Assembly: GCA_942491575.1 (NCBI GenBank)
Contig: CALOBT010000031.1
Span: forward strand, 2,046,001 to 2,110,000
DNA length: 64,000 nt
Source: CAZHNW01 sp942491575
GTDB lineage: Bacteria > Spirochaetota > UBA4802 > UBA5550
Direction: 5' to 3'
Shown: positions 25,515 to 33,812 of the stretch, piece by piece
How positions within the stretch are numbered: the stretch's first letter is position 1
Layout: each line of letters starts with the position of its first letter
The notes under the pieces: model-generated
The model's input: the letters and a program-made list of their open reading frames with translations, nothing else
The model's database searches: none
What the model was told of the DNA's origin: nothing
Position numbers and translations under genes: made by a program

Positions 25515-26690
25515 TCACTTTGATGTCCTCGTTTTTCTAAATTCCGTTGGCGGAACATGCTTTATCCTGGTAAAAATCCTGTAAAAAGTACTGATGTTTT
25601 CAAAGCCTACGGCGAAGGCAATATTTGTAATATTTTCATCGGTGTTGAGAATTCTATCTGCCGCATCTTCAATGCGGAGTCTGTTAACGTAATCCGTTAT
25701 TTTCTCCCCGGTATACTTCGAAAAATAGCGCCCCAGGTTATCCTTGTTCAGTCCAACCATATGCGCAAGACCTTCTCTGGATATGTTGCGGCTGTAGTTT
25801 TCGTCAATATAGGTCATGGCTTTCTTCAGTTTATCTTCCGTAGATTGACTTATGTTCCATGATAAACTATCTTTTGAAGCAGGAATTTTCCCGGTTTTTG
25901 AGAATATATTATTTATCAGCATTACAATCGATATAGCAGAAAGAAAGGTAATTGTCATAAATATCATTAAAAAAATATTATCGGTATTGCCTGTTTTTAT
26001 TATACTGCTATTTTTGAAAGTAATTTCCAGTGTGCCGATTCCCTTGCTGTTCTTAACAAAGGATTTTATTATTGTATGTTCTTTTGCTCCTGAAGAAGAT
26101 CTGCTTCGTTCTGCAAGTATATAACCTCTCTGGTCTTTGATTTTAATATTTGTAATATCTTCATCCTTAAAGGCATTATTGATACTTCTTATCATGGAAT
26201 TTTTATCATAATCCCAAAGGTATTCAAGGTTTGAGGATATTAATGATTCGGATATGGCTTCATATTTCTTAAGCGATGAGTGGTTGGAGACGACAAGTTT
26301 GAGCATTCCACATCTCAGATTATCGTGAGTATAATAATACTTTTTCATCGTCAATGTTTTTGTATGGTTAAAATTACTGACATAATTTATGATCTCTCTG
26401 CCCGTGCTGTCCGTAATAACTATTTCCGCTATATCCCTGTTCGCAAAAAATGATTCAACATCAGCCCTAAAAGCGGCTCTATTGTTAAAGAGACTTCTGT
26501 CAGTTGAGGAGATTATCGCATTTGCAATTTTTTCACCCTTTACCTTTAACAGGGAGGTGTTGCTGTTTTTACCGGATATAAGGATAATATCAAGTATAAG
26601 GAAACTGAGGAATGTCATTAGCAGGAGCAGTAAAGAAATTCTGTGACCAGGTTTTAATTTAAGAAAAGTATTAAAATTAAATTTATTCAT
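25515..26690 (-). CDS. Membrane-bound AraC-family regulator with periplasmic sensor, 391 aa
   Basis: Span 1 is at about residues 18-38 and span 2 at about 227-250, with a periplasmic domain of about 185 residues between them that contains a repeated pattern (ISSTDRSLFNNRAAFRAD and LISSNLEYLWDYDKNSMI, each followed by an ITDSTGREI or IKDQRGYIL strand), so probably two PAS/Cache-like halves. The AraC DNA-binding domain is at about 285-388 (ISREGLAHMVGLNKDNLGR, ITNIAFAVGFENISTFYRIF). The gene lies 32 nt after a binding-protein lipoprotein gene, which suggests a sensor and ligand-receptor pair. Confidence 0.82.
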   Translation of the reverse strand: MNKFNFNTFLKLKPGHRISLLLLLMTFLSFLILDIILISGKNSNTSLLKVKGEKIANAIISSTDRSLFNNRAAFRADVESFFANRDIAEIVITDSTGREIINYVSNFNHTKTLTMKKYYYTHDNLRCGMLKLVVSNHSSLKKYEAISESLISSNLEYLWDYDKNSMIRSINNAFKDEDITNIKIKDQRGYILAERSRSSSGAKEHTIIKSFVKNSKGIGTLEITFKNSSIIKTGNTDNIFLMIFMTITFLSAISIVMLINNIFSKTGKIPASKDSLSWNISQSTEDKLKKAMTYIDENYSRNISREGLAHMVGLNKDNLGRYFSKYTGEKITDYVNRLRIEDAADRILNTDENITNIAFAVGFENISTFYRIFTRIKHVPPTEFRKTRTSK

Positions 26691-26722
26691 TTGTTACCAA
26701 TGATAATTATTATTTCTAAAGT

Positions 26723-27859
26723 TCAGTATAATAATTTTTCAATTGAAAAGCTGTATTTTTTTATTTCGGGATTGATAACTTTTGAGAACTTCCTGAAGTT
26801 CAATTTATGCCAGTTTTTTTGAAAAACAATTCTTCCGAAAGAATCAACATTGTTCTTATCAATCAAAATCATTCTTGATCTAAAATGGGTCCCTTCGGAA
26901 ACAAAATCAAGTCCTTTCAAATAATCGTATAACAGTACCAGGGCCCATGCTCCATCCATAAAATGACCTCCGATATTCACTGTCATCTCCTCGTCTCTGA
27001 CCAATTTAAGGGCCTTTTCCGACCAGTCAATGCCGCCCAGGATGATATCTTTTCCTGGTACTAAATTGATATCACCGGCACCGTCGAGAACACCGAAAGC
27101 AATAGTATCATTGCCGCACCATAAAACAGAGGTCTGGGGATATCTGCTTTTTTTAATATAAAAAAATTTATCCCTTGCTACAGTATAATCGAAATTTCCA
27201 CTTGAAAAAATCTGGTGAAGTATTACATCCTTTGATTCTGAAACAGCCCTTTTAAGACCGATAATTCTTTTTCGGGAGGCATTATCAGTGAATGATCCGG
27301 CAATGGCAACCATGTTTATTTTTTTTATTCTCCTGGCTGATGCATGGCTGATTAATCTTTTTGCCAGCAGATAGCCTGCATGTTCATCCTCAGGCACAAC
27401 CTCTCCGATCCAGTATTTGTACTTCCCCCTTGGAATTATCATGTCCCCGGGACTTGAAAGGATTGGCGTATTAACAGTAATTGTTGGTATTTGTATTTCT
27501 TCCAAAATTTTAAAAACATTTAAACTGGATGTGACTCCTCCAATTATTATAAATGCCTGTGGATTAAATTCTGAAACGATACTGTGTATTTTTTCATTGA
27601 TTGATGCTTTTTCATAGGGTATGCCGTAAGTCTTGAACTCAATGCCTAAATTATCAGCAGCACTTTCTGTGAAGTCATAAAGCCTGGTGAAAAAATACGT
27701 ACCATCTTTTAAATTGGTTCCCATCAGCGAAGTTAGTAGAGCAATTCTGATTTTTCCCTCAGAGGGTTTCGTATCAATTGCCGGTCGGGGGGAGGGGTCT
27801 TTAATGCATGAAGGAAACAAAATCAGCAATATGAAAAATGTAAGAGTTTTTTTTATCAT
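26723..27859 (-). CDS. Periplasmic sugar-binding-type lipoprotein, 378 aa
   Basis: Signal peptide with lipobox-like FPSC at residues 15-18. The mature protein has the two-lobed pattern of LacI/RbsB-type binding proteins: IRIALLTSLMG at the first strand, AFIIIGGVTSSLNVFKILEE, IPTITVNTPIL, AGYLLAKRLISH, IAGSFTDNASRKRIIGLKRA, VLWCGNDTIAFGVLDGAGD and DIILGGIDWSEKALKLV. No ABC transporter genes are near; instead a membrane AraC regulator follows in the same operon. It most likely senses a periplasmic ligand for that regulator, like the solute-binding partners of some two-component systems. Confidence 0.8.
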   Translation of the reverse strand: MIKKTLTFFILLILFPSCIKDPSPRPAIDTKPSEGKIRIALLTSLMGTNLKDGTYFFTRLYDFTESAADNLGIEFKTYGIPYEKASINEKIHSIVSEFNPQAFIIIGGVTSSLNVFKILEEIQIPTITVNTPILSSPGDMIIPRGKYKYWIGEVVPEDEHAGYLLAKRLISHASARRIKKINMVAIAGSFTDNASRKRIIGLKRAVSESKDVILHQIFSSGNFDYTVARDKFFYIKKSRYPQTSVLWCGNDTIAFGVLDGAGDINLVPGKDIILGGIDWSEKALKLVRDEEMTVNIGGHFMDGAWALVLLYDYLKGLDFVSEGTHFRSRMILIDKNNVDSFGRIVFQKNWHKLNFRKFSKVINPEIKKYSFSIEKLLY

Positions 27860-28012
27860 GGCCGGATGTGTTTTTCTTTGTTTACAGTCATCTGTTTAGT
27901 GTTATGCAGTCTATTTCTAAGGTGGATTAATTATTAAAATGATTAACTGTATTCAGTTAATCCTGATTACCATTGCGGTCAACTAAAAATATACATTTAT
28001 CCTGGTTCCTTG

Positions 28013-28042
28013 TTCTTATTTTCTGATATCAGAAAATAAGAA
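28013..28042. promoter_or_regulatory. 30-bp perfect palindrome
   Basis: Two 15-bp arms (TTCTTATTTTCTGAT and its exact complement) meet at GATATC with no spacer. It lies about 155 bp upstream of the binding-protein gene and 420 bp upstream of the ACP-FAAL gene. A dimeric regulator site is most likely; an extruding hairpin is possible. Confidence 0.5.
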
Positions 28043-28090
28043 TTCTTAAAAGGCTGTCTGTCCGGGGAAATTATTAATTTACAATAGTAA

Positions 28091-28156
28091 TTTATTCTTG
28101 TACGTATATCCATTTATTCTTGTACGTATATCCATTTATTCTTGTACGTATATCCA
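28091..28156. repeat. Three tandem 22-bp repeats
   Basis: Exact copies at 28091-28112, 28113-28134 and 28135-28156, beginning TTTATTCTTG and ending ATATCCA, then five bases of a fourth. Each holds the palindrome TACGTA. A spacing of two helical turns places every copy on the same face of the DNA, which suits cooperative binding. Confidence 0.8.
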
Positions 28157-28461
28157 TTTATGTATAATTATTTTTATGGTATGTTTGCGCAAATTTTATC
28201 ATTTTAAATTGTAATTAATTTTGCTTTAGCTGTAACCAGAATTCCCTTTGTATACAGGTGGTATGGATTTCTTGAATATATTGAATCCAGTAATTTCCCA
28301 AAGTCATAAAGGGGAATATGGATTTATTCAATAAAAATTGTTTAAAGATTGCTATGTTTTTTTGATTTTCCTTTCATGACTCGGTATTATTATACTACGT
28401 CTAAAATTATATACTTTTAAGCTGGTCTGCCTGCTCCTTGTGACGGACAAGGAGGGCGAGG

Positions 28462-31272
28462 ATGATTGCTGCTTCCTGCAAAAATACTGAAATTGAAAAT
28501 CAAATATTTTCTATTATAAAGCAGTTTCTTTCAGAATCTGGTACAGAACGTGCCGGCTTTGGTATTACGCTAAATGCCTCCCTGGATAGGGATCTGGGAA
28601 TCGGCAGTCTGGAAAAGGCTGAACTTTTTCTTCGAATTGAAAATGCATTCGATATTGAACTTCCTGATCATCTTATTGCCGATACAAAAACTGTAAAAGA
28701 TCTAATTAATGCCTTTACCTCTGCTAACCTGCCGCAACAGATCCAATTGGCACGGAAATATACAAAATTGAGTGATTCGAAAGTTGATCCAACAAGTGAA
28801 GGTACTCTTGTTGATATCTTACGAGCATACGCCTGGGTTGAGCCTGAACGTCCCCATATCTACCTGCAAGATGAAACCGGTGAAGAACAGGTTATAAACT
28901 ACGGTTCTCTTTTGGGCGAGGCATCAAAAGTCGCTGCAGGCTTAACAGCAGATGGAATGAAATCAGGAGATACCGTGGCAATTATGCTCCCCACCTCAGT
29001 GGAATTCTTTCATGCATTTATGGGAATATTGCTGATGGGGGGTATTCCAGTACCGATATATCCGCCGTTTTGTATTGACCAGATCGAAGAATACACAAAA
29101 CGGGAATCCATTATTTTAAACAATGCAGAGATTAAATCTTTAATCACCTTTCATAAAGCAGAAGGTATTAGCAGAATTATAAAAAGTTCGATTCCAAGTT
29201 TAAACCATGTAACAACCGTAGAATTGTTAAAAAGATCAAATAATTCAATCCCGGAGGTAGTGATCAGTAAGGATGATCCAGCCCTTATTCAGTACACATC
29301 CGGTAGTACCGGTGATCCCAAGGGGGTACTCCTTTCGCATTTTAATTTGATATCTAATATTAAGGCATATGGTAAGGCTGTCCCAATTTTACCCACGGAT
29401 GTAATAGTAAGCTGGCTTCCACTTTATCATGATATGGGACTTATCGGAGCATGGCTTGGGAGTTTTTATCACGGTATTCCTACAACGATTCTTTCCCCAT
29501 TAAGTTTTTTAAACCGCCCCGAAAGGTGGCTGTGGGCAATTCATTATCACAGGGGAACACTTTCTGCGGGGCCAAATTTTGCTTATGAGCTGTGCGTAAA
29601 GAAAATTAAGGATAACCAGCTGGAGGGGCTTGATCTGAGTTGCTGGAAACTTGCCCTTAACGGGTCTGAGGCGATCTACCCGGAAACACTTAAGCGATTT
29701 ACAGAAAAATTTAAAAAATATGGTTTCAAAGAAGAGAGTTTCTTCCCGGCCTACGGGCTTGCGGAATCCTCTCTTTCTGTCGCTTTCCCGGCCCTGGGAA
29801 GGAAGCCAATAGTTGACAGGATAGCTCGCAAGGCATTTGAGGAGGAGAAAAAAGCTGTTCAGACTTTAGATAAAAAAGATTCTCTTCAATTTGTCTGCTG
29901 CGGGAAAGCTCTGCCTGGCCACGAGATTAGAATTGTTGATGATGAAGGCAGAGCCCTTGGAGAGCGCCATGCAGGTAGATTGCAATTTAAAGGTCCATCA
30001 AGCATGCAGGGTTACTACCGGAATCCTGATGCAACGCAGGCAATTTTCCATAACGGATGGTGGGACTCCGGGGATTTGGCATATATGGCAGATAATGAGC
30101 TTTATATAGCCGGTCGAATAAAGGATATAATTATTAAGGCAGGCAGGAATATATACCCTCCTGAGATAGAAGAAATTACCGGAGATGTTGCGGGAATAAG
30201 AAAAGGAAGTGTGATTGCCTTTGGTGTAAATGATCCTGGAAGTGGCACTGAAAATTTTGTAATTGTAGCGGAAACAGCAGAAAGAAATAAACAATTACGT
30301 AACAAGTTGACTGCAGAGATAATAGAAAAAGTTACAGAGACAATTTCAATTCCCCCCGATATTGTTGTTCTTGTTCCCTTAAAAACGATTCCTAAAACAT
30401 CCAGCGGAAAACTGCAGCGGTCAAAATGCAAAGAAAACTTTATTGAGGGTAAACTGGAAAAACATGTCGTTCCTCCTCTGCTGCAAATTCTAAAAATATA
30501 TCTGAAAAGTAAGTTTGAAATTTTTTTTAGATTCCTTTCTTTGACTTTAGCAGGCATGTACACGCTTTTCGCATTAACTATATTTGTGTCGATAGCATTA
30601 CCCCTGTTGATGGGAGCACTGTTTATTCCCGAAAGATATATCCGAAAAATTTATCCCGAGATTGCCTTTGCCCTGACCTGGCTTGTCGGCTGCCCCTTGC
30701 TTGTATCCGGGAAGGAGAATCTGCCCCAAAACAAAGCCGTCATATATGTTGTAAACCATGCCTGTTATCTGGATCCCTTGTTTATCATGGCGGCACTACC
30801 GGAGGATATTGTGTTTATTGCTAAGAAGGAAGTTCTTAAAGCTCCTCTGTTCAGAACGATATTTAATAAAACAAATCAGATTGCCGTGGATCGTTTTGAT
30901 TTTTCAAAAAGTATTTCCAGTGCAGATGAAATTAAGAAAAAATTGTCCGGGGGAAGTTCTGTCGTTTTTTTTGCGGAAGGCACTTTTAGTTATGCTACGG
31001 GTCTGCGCCCCTTCAAGCTGGGTGCATTTAAGATTGCATCAGAGATGTTATTGCCGATATATCCTGTTGCATTAAAAGGGACACGGCATTTTTTACGAAA
31101 AAATACCTGGCTGCTGAGACCCGGTAGGATAAGGGCAAATATCTCAAAACCTATTATTCCTCAAAGCGAAAACTGGGATGAATTAATCAGGCTAAAGAAC
31201 CAGACCAGAATGGAGATCGCAAAACATTGCGGTGAGCCTTTAATCGATCTTGTGCGGGCAGGGCATGATTAA
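28462..31272 (+). CDS. ACP - fatty acyl-AMP ligase - acyltransferase fusion, 936 aa
   Basis: Domain 1 (about 1-85) is an acyl carrier protein with LGIGSLEKAEL; the Ser is the phosphopantetheine site. Domain 2 (about 100-640) is an adenylate-forming enzyme: A3 motif IQYTSGSTGDPKG, WLPLYHDMGLIG, FPAYGLAESSLSVAFP, DSGDLAYM and C-terminal KTSSGKLQRSK, with features of fatty acyl-AMP ligases. A hydrophobic segment follows (about 685-735). Domain 3 (about 740-936) is a PlsC-type acyltransferase with NHACYLDP (HX4D) and FAEGTFSYATG. It should activate a fatty acid, load it on its own carrier and pass it to an acceptor at the membrane. AAGGAGGGCGAGG is a strong ribosome binding site. Confidence 0.9.
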   Translation: MIAASCKNTEIENQIFSIIKQFLSESGTERAGFGITLNASLDRDLGIGSLEKAELFLRIENAFDIELPDHLIADTKTVKDLINAFTSANLPQQIQLARKYTKLSDSKVDPTSEGTLVDILRAYAWVEPERPHIYLQDETGEEQVINYGSLLGEASKVAAGLTADGMKSGDTVAIMLPTSVEFFHAFMGILLMGGIPVPIYPPFCIDQIEEYTKRESIILNNAEIKSLITFHKAEGISRIIKSSIPSLNHVTTVELLKRSNNSIPEVVISKDDPALIQYTSGSTGDPKGVLLSHFNLISNIKAYGKAVPILPTDVIVSWLPLYHDMGLIGAWLGSFYHGIPTTILSPLSFLNRPERWLWAIHYHRGTLSAGPNFAYELCVKKIKDNQLEGLDLSCWKLALNGSEAIYPETLKRFTEKFKKYGFKEESFFPAYGLAESSLSVAFPALGRKPIVDRIARKAFEEEKKAVQTLDKKDSLQFVCCGKALPGHEIRIVDDEGRALGERHAGRLQFKGPSSMQGYYRNPDATQAIFHNGWWDSGDLAYMADNELYIAGRIKDIIIKAGRNIYPPEIEEITGDVAGIRKGSVIAFGVNDPGSGTENFVIVAETAERNKQLRNKLTAEIIEKVTETISIPPDIVVLVPLKTIPKTSSGKLQRSKCKENFIEGKLEKHVVPPLLQILKIYLKSKFEIFFRFLSLTLAGMYTLFALTIFVSIALPLLMGALFIPERYIRKIYPEIAFALTWLVGCPLLVSGKENLPQNKAVIYVVNHACYLDPLFIMAALPEDIVFIAKKEVLKAPLFRTIFNKTNQIAVDRFDFSKSISSADEIKKKLSGGSSVVFFAEGTFSYATGLRPFKLGAFKIASEMLLPIYPVALKGTRHFLRKNTWLLRPGRIRANISKPIIPQSENWDELIRLKNQTRMEIAKHCGEPLIDLVRAGHD

Positions 31273-31357
31273 ATTTCATCCCTCATTTTATTGATTTACA
31301 ATCTTCATTATTTTTGTATAATCATATCTGTATCCAGAAAATGCCAGGGTGTTAGCT

Positions 31358-31432
31358 ATGACAGAGAAAGATCCAAGGGGGGCAATCCTCCAGAGAGATA
31401 AGGAAACTTATACTCAAAGTTTCCTTTTTTAA
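31358..31432 (+). pseudogene. 24-codon remnant resembling the start of a sulfite/nitrite reductase-like gene
   Basis: A short frame MTEKDPRGAILQRDKETY, then unrelated residues to a TAA. The run GAILQRDKETY resembles the N-terminus I remember for small anaerobic sulfite/nitrite reductase-like proteins. If so, only the first codons remain and the rest is lost. The T-run of the terminator at 31401-31430 lies within it. This is a tentative reading. Confidence 0.25.
31401..31430 (+). terminator. Intrinsic terminator downstream of the ACP-FAAL gene
   Basis: AGGAAACTT (31401-31409) and AAGTTTCCT (31417-31425) form a 9-bp stem with a 7-nt loop, followed by TTTTT. Confidence 0.85.
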
Positions 31433-31485
31433 ATTACATTTATAAAACTGAATCAAAGAATCAGTCAGGCAAATTCAGAATTTTA

Positions 31486-32016
31486 TTAATCTTCAGGAAT
31501 ACCCGTTGGAGGGTTTGTTTCAATAAGGGACTGCTTATGTTTCACAAATTTTTTAAAGTCCCTTCCGATCAGGGAAAGTTCAGTCTCCGATGCAGTAAGT
31601 TTTCCAATTCCCTGGAGCAGATTGTTAAAAGTGATCTCGAATTTTGAAACAAAGGTATTAAGTCTTTTTTCATAATGCTGAAATTCACGGATTGCCGAAA
31701 CAAACTCTTCCTGCAGGTAGATTAGTCTTTTCCTTTCAGCCTCCATCCCCTGGTGGCATATTTTGCATTTGTTTTTCTGGGCCTTTTCGTAATCACTCTG
31801 CTGCTTGTGATAGATTTCCCTTATCTTCCTTTCAGAGCCGGCAAAATCCTTAGTCAGTTCCTCAACCTTGAAATTGAGATTTTTTAAGGTCTCAATATTC
31901 TCCGCCGAACAGGATAGGTATCCCTCCGATATTCCCTGACTTTTTGCAATTGAGACATTTTTCTTCAGGCTGACTGCAGCATTTTTTTTATCCACTATCT
32001 TTTTCATATAGTTCAT
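31486..32016 (-). CDS. Coiled-coil hypothetical protein with CxxC motif, 176 aa
   Basis: I do not recognise the family. The protein is almost wholly helical and charged, with a long coiled coil (about 45-85 and 95-135), interrupted at about 83-90 by NKCKICHQG, a CxxCH motif. CxxCH can bind haem c only if exported; there is no signal peptide, so a zinc or redox role is more likely. The C-terminus ends in a Pro-rich tail (NPPTGIPED). It stands alone between the acyl-AMP ligase gene and the TetR gene. Confidence 0.5.
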   Translation of the reverse strand: MNYMKKIVDKKNAAVSLKKNVSIAKSQGISEGYLSCSAENIETLKNLNFKVEELTKDFAGSERKIREIYHKQQSDYEKAQKNKCKICHQGMEAERKRLIYLQEEFVSAIREFQHYEKRLNTFVSKFEITFNNLLQGIGKLTASETELSLIGRDFKKFVKHKQSLIETNPPTGIPED

Positions 32017-32178
32017 AATAATACTCCTATTGAAATATTATACAAATAACTCTTTAAAGAAGATTGCTGCTGATGTCTGATTGTTGTTAATTTAAAACAA
32101 ATAAATATGTCACATAAAAGAGGTACAATAATTATTCTATACATAAAAAGATGATAATACAAATAAAAATTTTAAAAA

Positions 32179-32769
32179 TTAGAATTTAATTTTTATTTCC
32201 TGAGTAATAAGGGGGACAGTTTTGTGAAGATCATCTACATAGGAAATGTCATTTGTGTGGCGCCACATGGTCATGGCTCCTTCAAGTGTTTGTATTATTC
32301 TTTTCGTGATAATCATGGGATCTTCTGTTGAAATGATTTCGCCGGTAGCCTTTAATTTGAAGACGAAATTTTGAATTTTCAATTTCCAGTCATCGAAAAT
32401 TTTAATATAAATTTTATTAAACTCCTTATCATCATTATTAAGACTGAAACCAATATTAGAGATGGGACAGCCGCGGTAATTTTTATTTTTTTTGTATGCG
32501 TTTTTTACTTCCTTTACCCATGAAGTAATAAATTCATCAATTGTGCTGCTATCGTTAGTCAGCTTTTCGAACAGGTTTATCTGGAACTGGTTGAAGATGT
32601 AAACACATTCCTTAATCAAATCGTCTTTAGTATTATAGTAGTAGTAAAAACTGGCCTTTGCGACACCCGCTTCGTTTATAATCTGATTTATCCCGGTTCG
32701 GGAAACCCCCTGAGACCAGAATAATTTCATGGCAGAAGTTAATATTTTATTTTTATTTGAATTCTCCAT
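32179..32769 (-). CDS. TetR-family transcriptional regulator, 196 aa
   Basis: The N-terminal helix-turn-helix (about 5-50) shows the TetR pattern: ILTSAMKLFWSQGVSRTGI, INEAGVAKASFYYYYNTKDD. The rest is the helical ligand domain (WVKEVKNAYKKNKNYRGCPI, EGAMTMWRHTNDISYV). The RGCPI segment is typical of the YxaF/AcrR-like subfamily with a conserved Cys. It is divergent from an alpha/beta hydrolase gene and the space between holds a 40-bp palindrome, so it probably represses itself and that gene. The hydrolase is now broken by IS copy 2. Confidence 0.88.
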   Translation of the reverse strand: MENSNKNKILTSAMKLFWSQGVSRTGINQIINEAGVAKASFYYYYNTKDDLIKECVYIFNQFQINLFEKLTNDSSTIDEFITSWVKEVKNAYKKNKNYRGCPISNIGFSLNNDDKEFNKIYIKIFDDWKLKIQNFVFKLKATGEIISTEDPMIITKRIIQTLEGAMTMWRHTNDISYVDDLHKTVPLITQEIKIKF

Positions 32770-32785
32770 AATTCACTCTTGACGA

Positions 32786-32840
32786 TATAGACAAATCTGT
32801 CTACATTATAGATATAGACTTGTCTATATCTATAATGTAG
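32786..32840. promoter_or_regulatory. TetR operator region: long palindrome plus a second half-conserved site
   Basis: Bases 32801-32819 are the exact complement of 32822-32840, two 19-bp arms around TT. The centre reads GATATAGAC-TT-GTCTATATC. Just upstream, TAGACA-AATC-TGTCTA (32788-32803) is a second, shorter palindrome with the same TAGACA/TGTCTA half-sites. Both sit between the start codons of the TetR gene and the hydrolase gene, where an autorepressor and a divergent target would be controlled together. Confidence 0.8.
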
Positions 32841-32892
32841 AATATAATATTTTAATTCTGAAAAATCAACTAAAAATAGTAAATGAGGAACC

Positions 32893-32964
32893 ATGATTAT
32901 TTATAAATTATTCAAAAAACCCTTTTTTGCAAGATTTCAAAATCCATGGCAATGGCCTGCTGAC
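32893..32964 (+). pseudogene. First 24 codons of the alpha/beta hydrolase gene split by IS21 copy 2
   Basis: ATG 32893 follows GAGGAA (32885-32890). The 24 codons (MIIYKLFKKPFF..WPAD) end exactly at the IS edge. With the IS and one copy of the 6-bp duplication removed, the frame continues at 35534 with YDKSETWEEITF and on through the hydrolase. The IS has separated the promoter, operator and start codon from the catalytic part. Confidence 0.8.
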
Positions 32965-33042
32965 TGCATATTCCGGTGAAACCTGCCACCTGTTCCGGAG
33001 CAAAGTTTACCACTTTCAAAAACTTCTCAGCATGTAAATCTG

Positions 33043-33804
33043 TTATTTTTCAGGTGGCAGGTTTCGTCCAGAATTATTTTTTTTTAGCTTCCGCATCGAG
33101 CCTCCTTTGAGTTCAATTTTATCAGCATTGTGAATGAATCGGTCGCAAATTGCATCCGCAATTGTCTTATCACCAATAATATCATGCCATACAGCTACCG
33201 GTATCTGTGATGCTATGATAGTCGATTTGCTCCCATATCGGTCTTCCATCAGTTCAAGGAGAATGAGTCTGCTCTCTGCATCAAATGGCTTTAATCCAAA
33301 ATCATCGAGAACCAGGAGGTCCTGTTTTTGAAGTTTTTTCATCTCCTTAAAATATGATCCATCCGCTTTAGCGTATTTTAAGTGAGAAAACAGTTTCATG
33401 CAATTGAGATAGCGTACCTTGTACCTGTTCATACAGGCATGGTGCCCAATGGCACAGGCAAGAAAACTTTTGCCAGTGCCTGTAGCTCCGGTGACCAGGA
33501 TGTTCTCGCCCTTTTTAATCCAATCACACCTGCTAAGAGCAACGACTGTGTTCCTCTCTATGTTCCTGCTTTTCGAACATTCAACTTCTTCAATCGCAGC
33601 CTGGTACCTGAATCCGGCACCGGCTATTAAACGTGATATTTTTCGATTGTATTGGTCTTCCCATTCAGCATCAATGAGGTGACCGATGAGCTCTTCGTGG
33701 CTTAATGAATCCGCCATTCTGTTTGACCTCAATTCTTCGAACATGCGATGCATGCCATTGAGTTTCAAGTCTTTCATCTTTGTCATAGTCTCTGTTGTGT
33801 TCAT
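33043..33804 (-). CDS. istB: IS21 family helper ATPase IstB (copy 2)
   Basis: Intact and identical in protein sequence to the copy at 2619-3380 (Walker A GATGTGKS, Walker B LLVLDDFG). With two perfect copies of both genes, the element should be mobile. Confidence 0.94.
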   Translation of the reverse strand: MNTTETMTKMKDLKLNGMHRMFEELRSNRMADSLSHEELIGHLIDAEWEDQYNRKISRLIAGAGFRYQAAIEEVECSKSRNIERNTVVALSRCDWIKKGENILVTGATGTGKSFLACAIGHHACMNRYKVRYLNCMKLFSHLKYAKADGSYFKEMKKLQKQDLLVLDDFGLKPFDAESRLILLELMEDRYGSKSTIIASQIPVAVWHDIIGDKTIADAICDRFIHNADKIELKGGSMRKLKKNNSGRNLPPEK

Positions 33805-33812
33805 AAATTCTC

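Larger units (their letters stand above)
27860..28461. other. 600-bp divergent intergenic region
   Basis: Lies between the minus-strand lipoprotein gene and the plus-strand acyl-AMP ligase fusion. It contains a 30-bp perfect palindrome (28013-28042) and three 22-bp direct repeats (28091-28156). No coding frame stands out. The length and repeats suggest regulated expression of one or both neighbours. Confidence 0.5.

Noticed and set aside
28091..28156. CRISPR array
   Set aside because: The repeats are directly adjacent without spacers and no cas genes are present.
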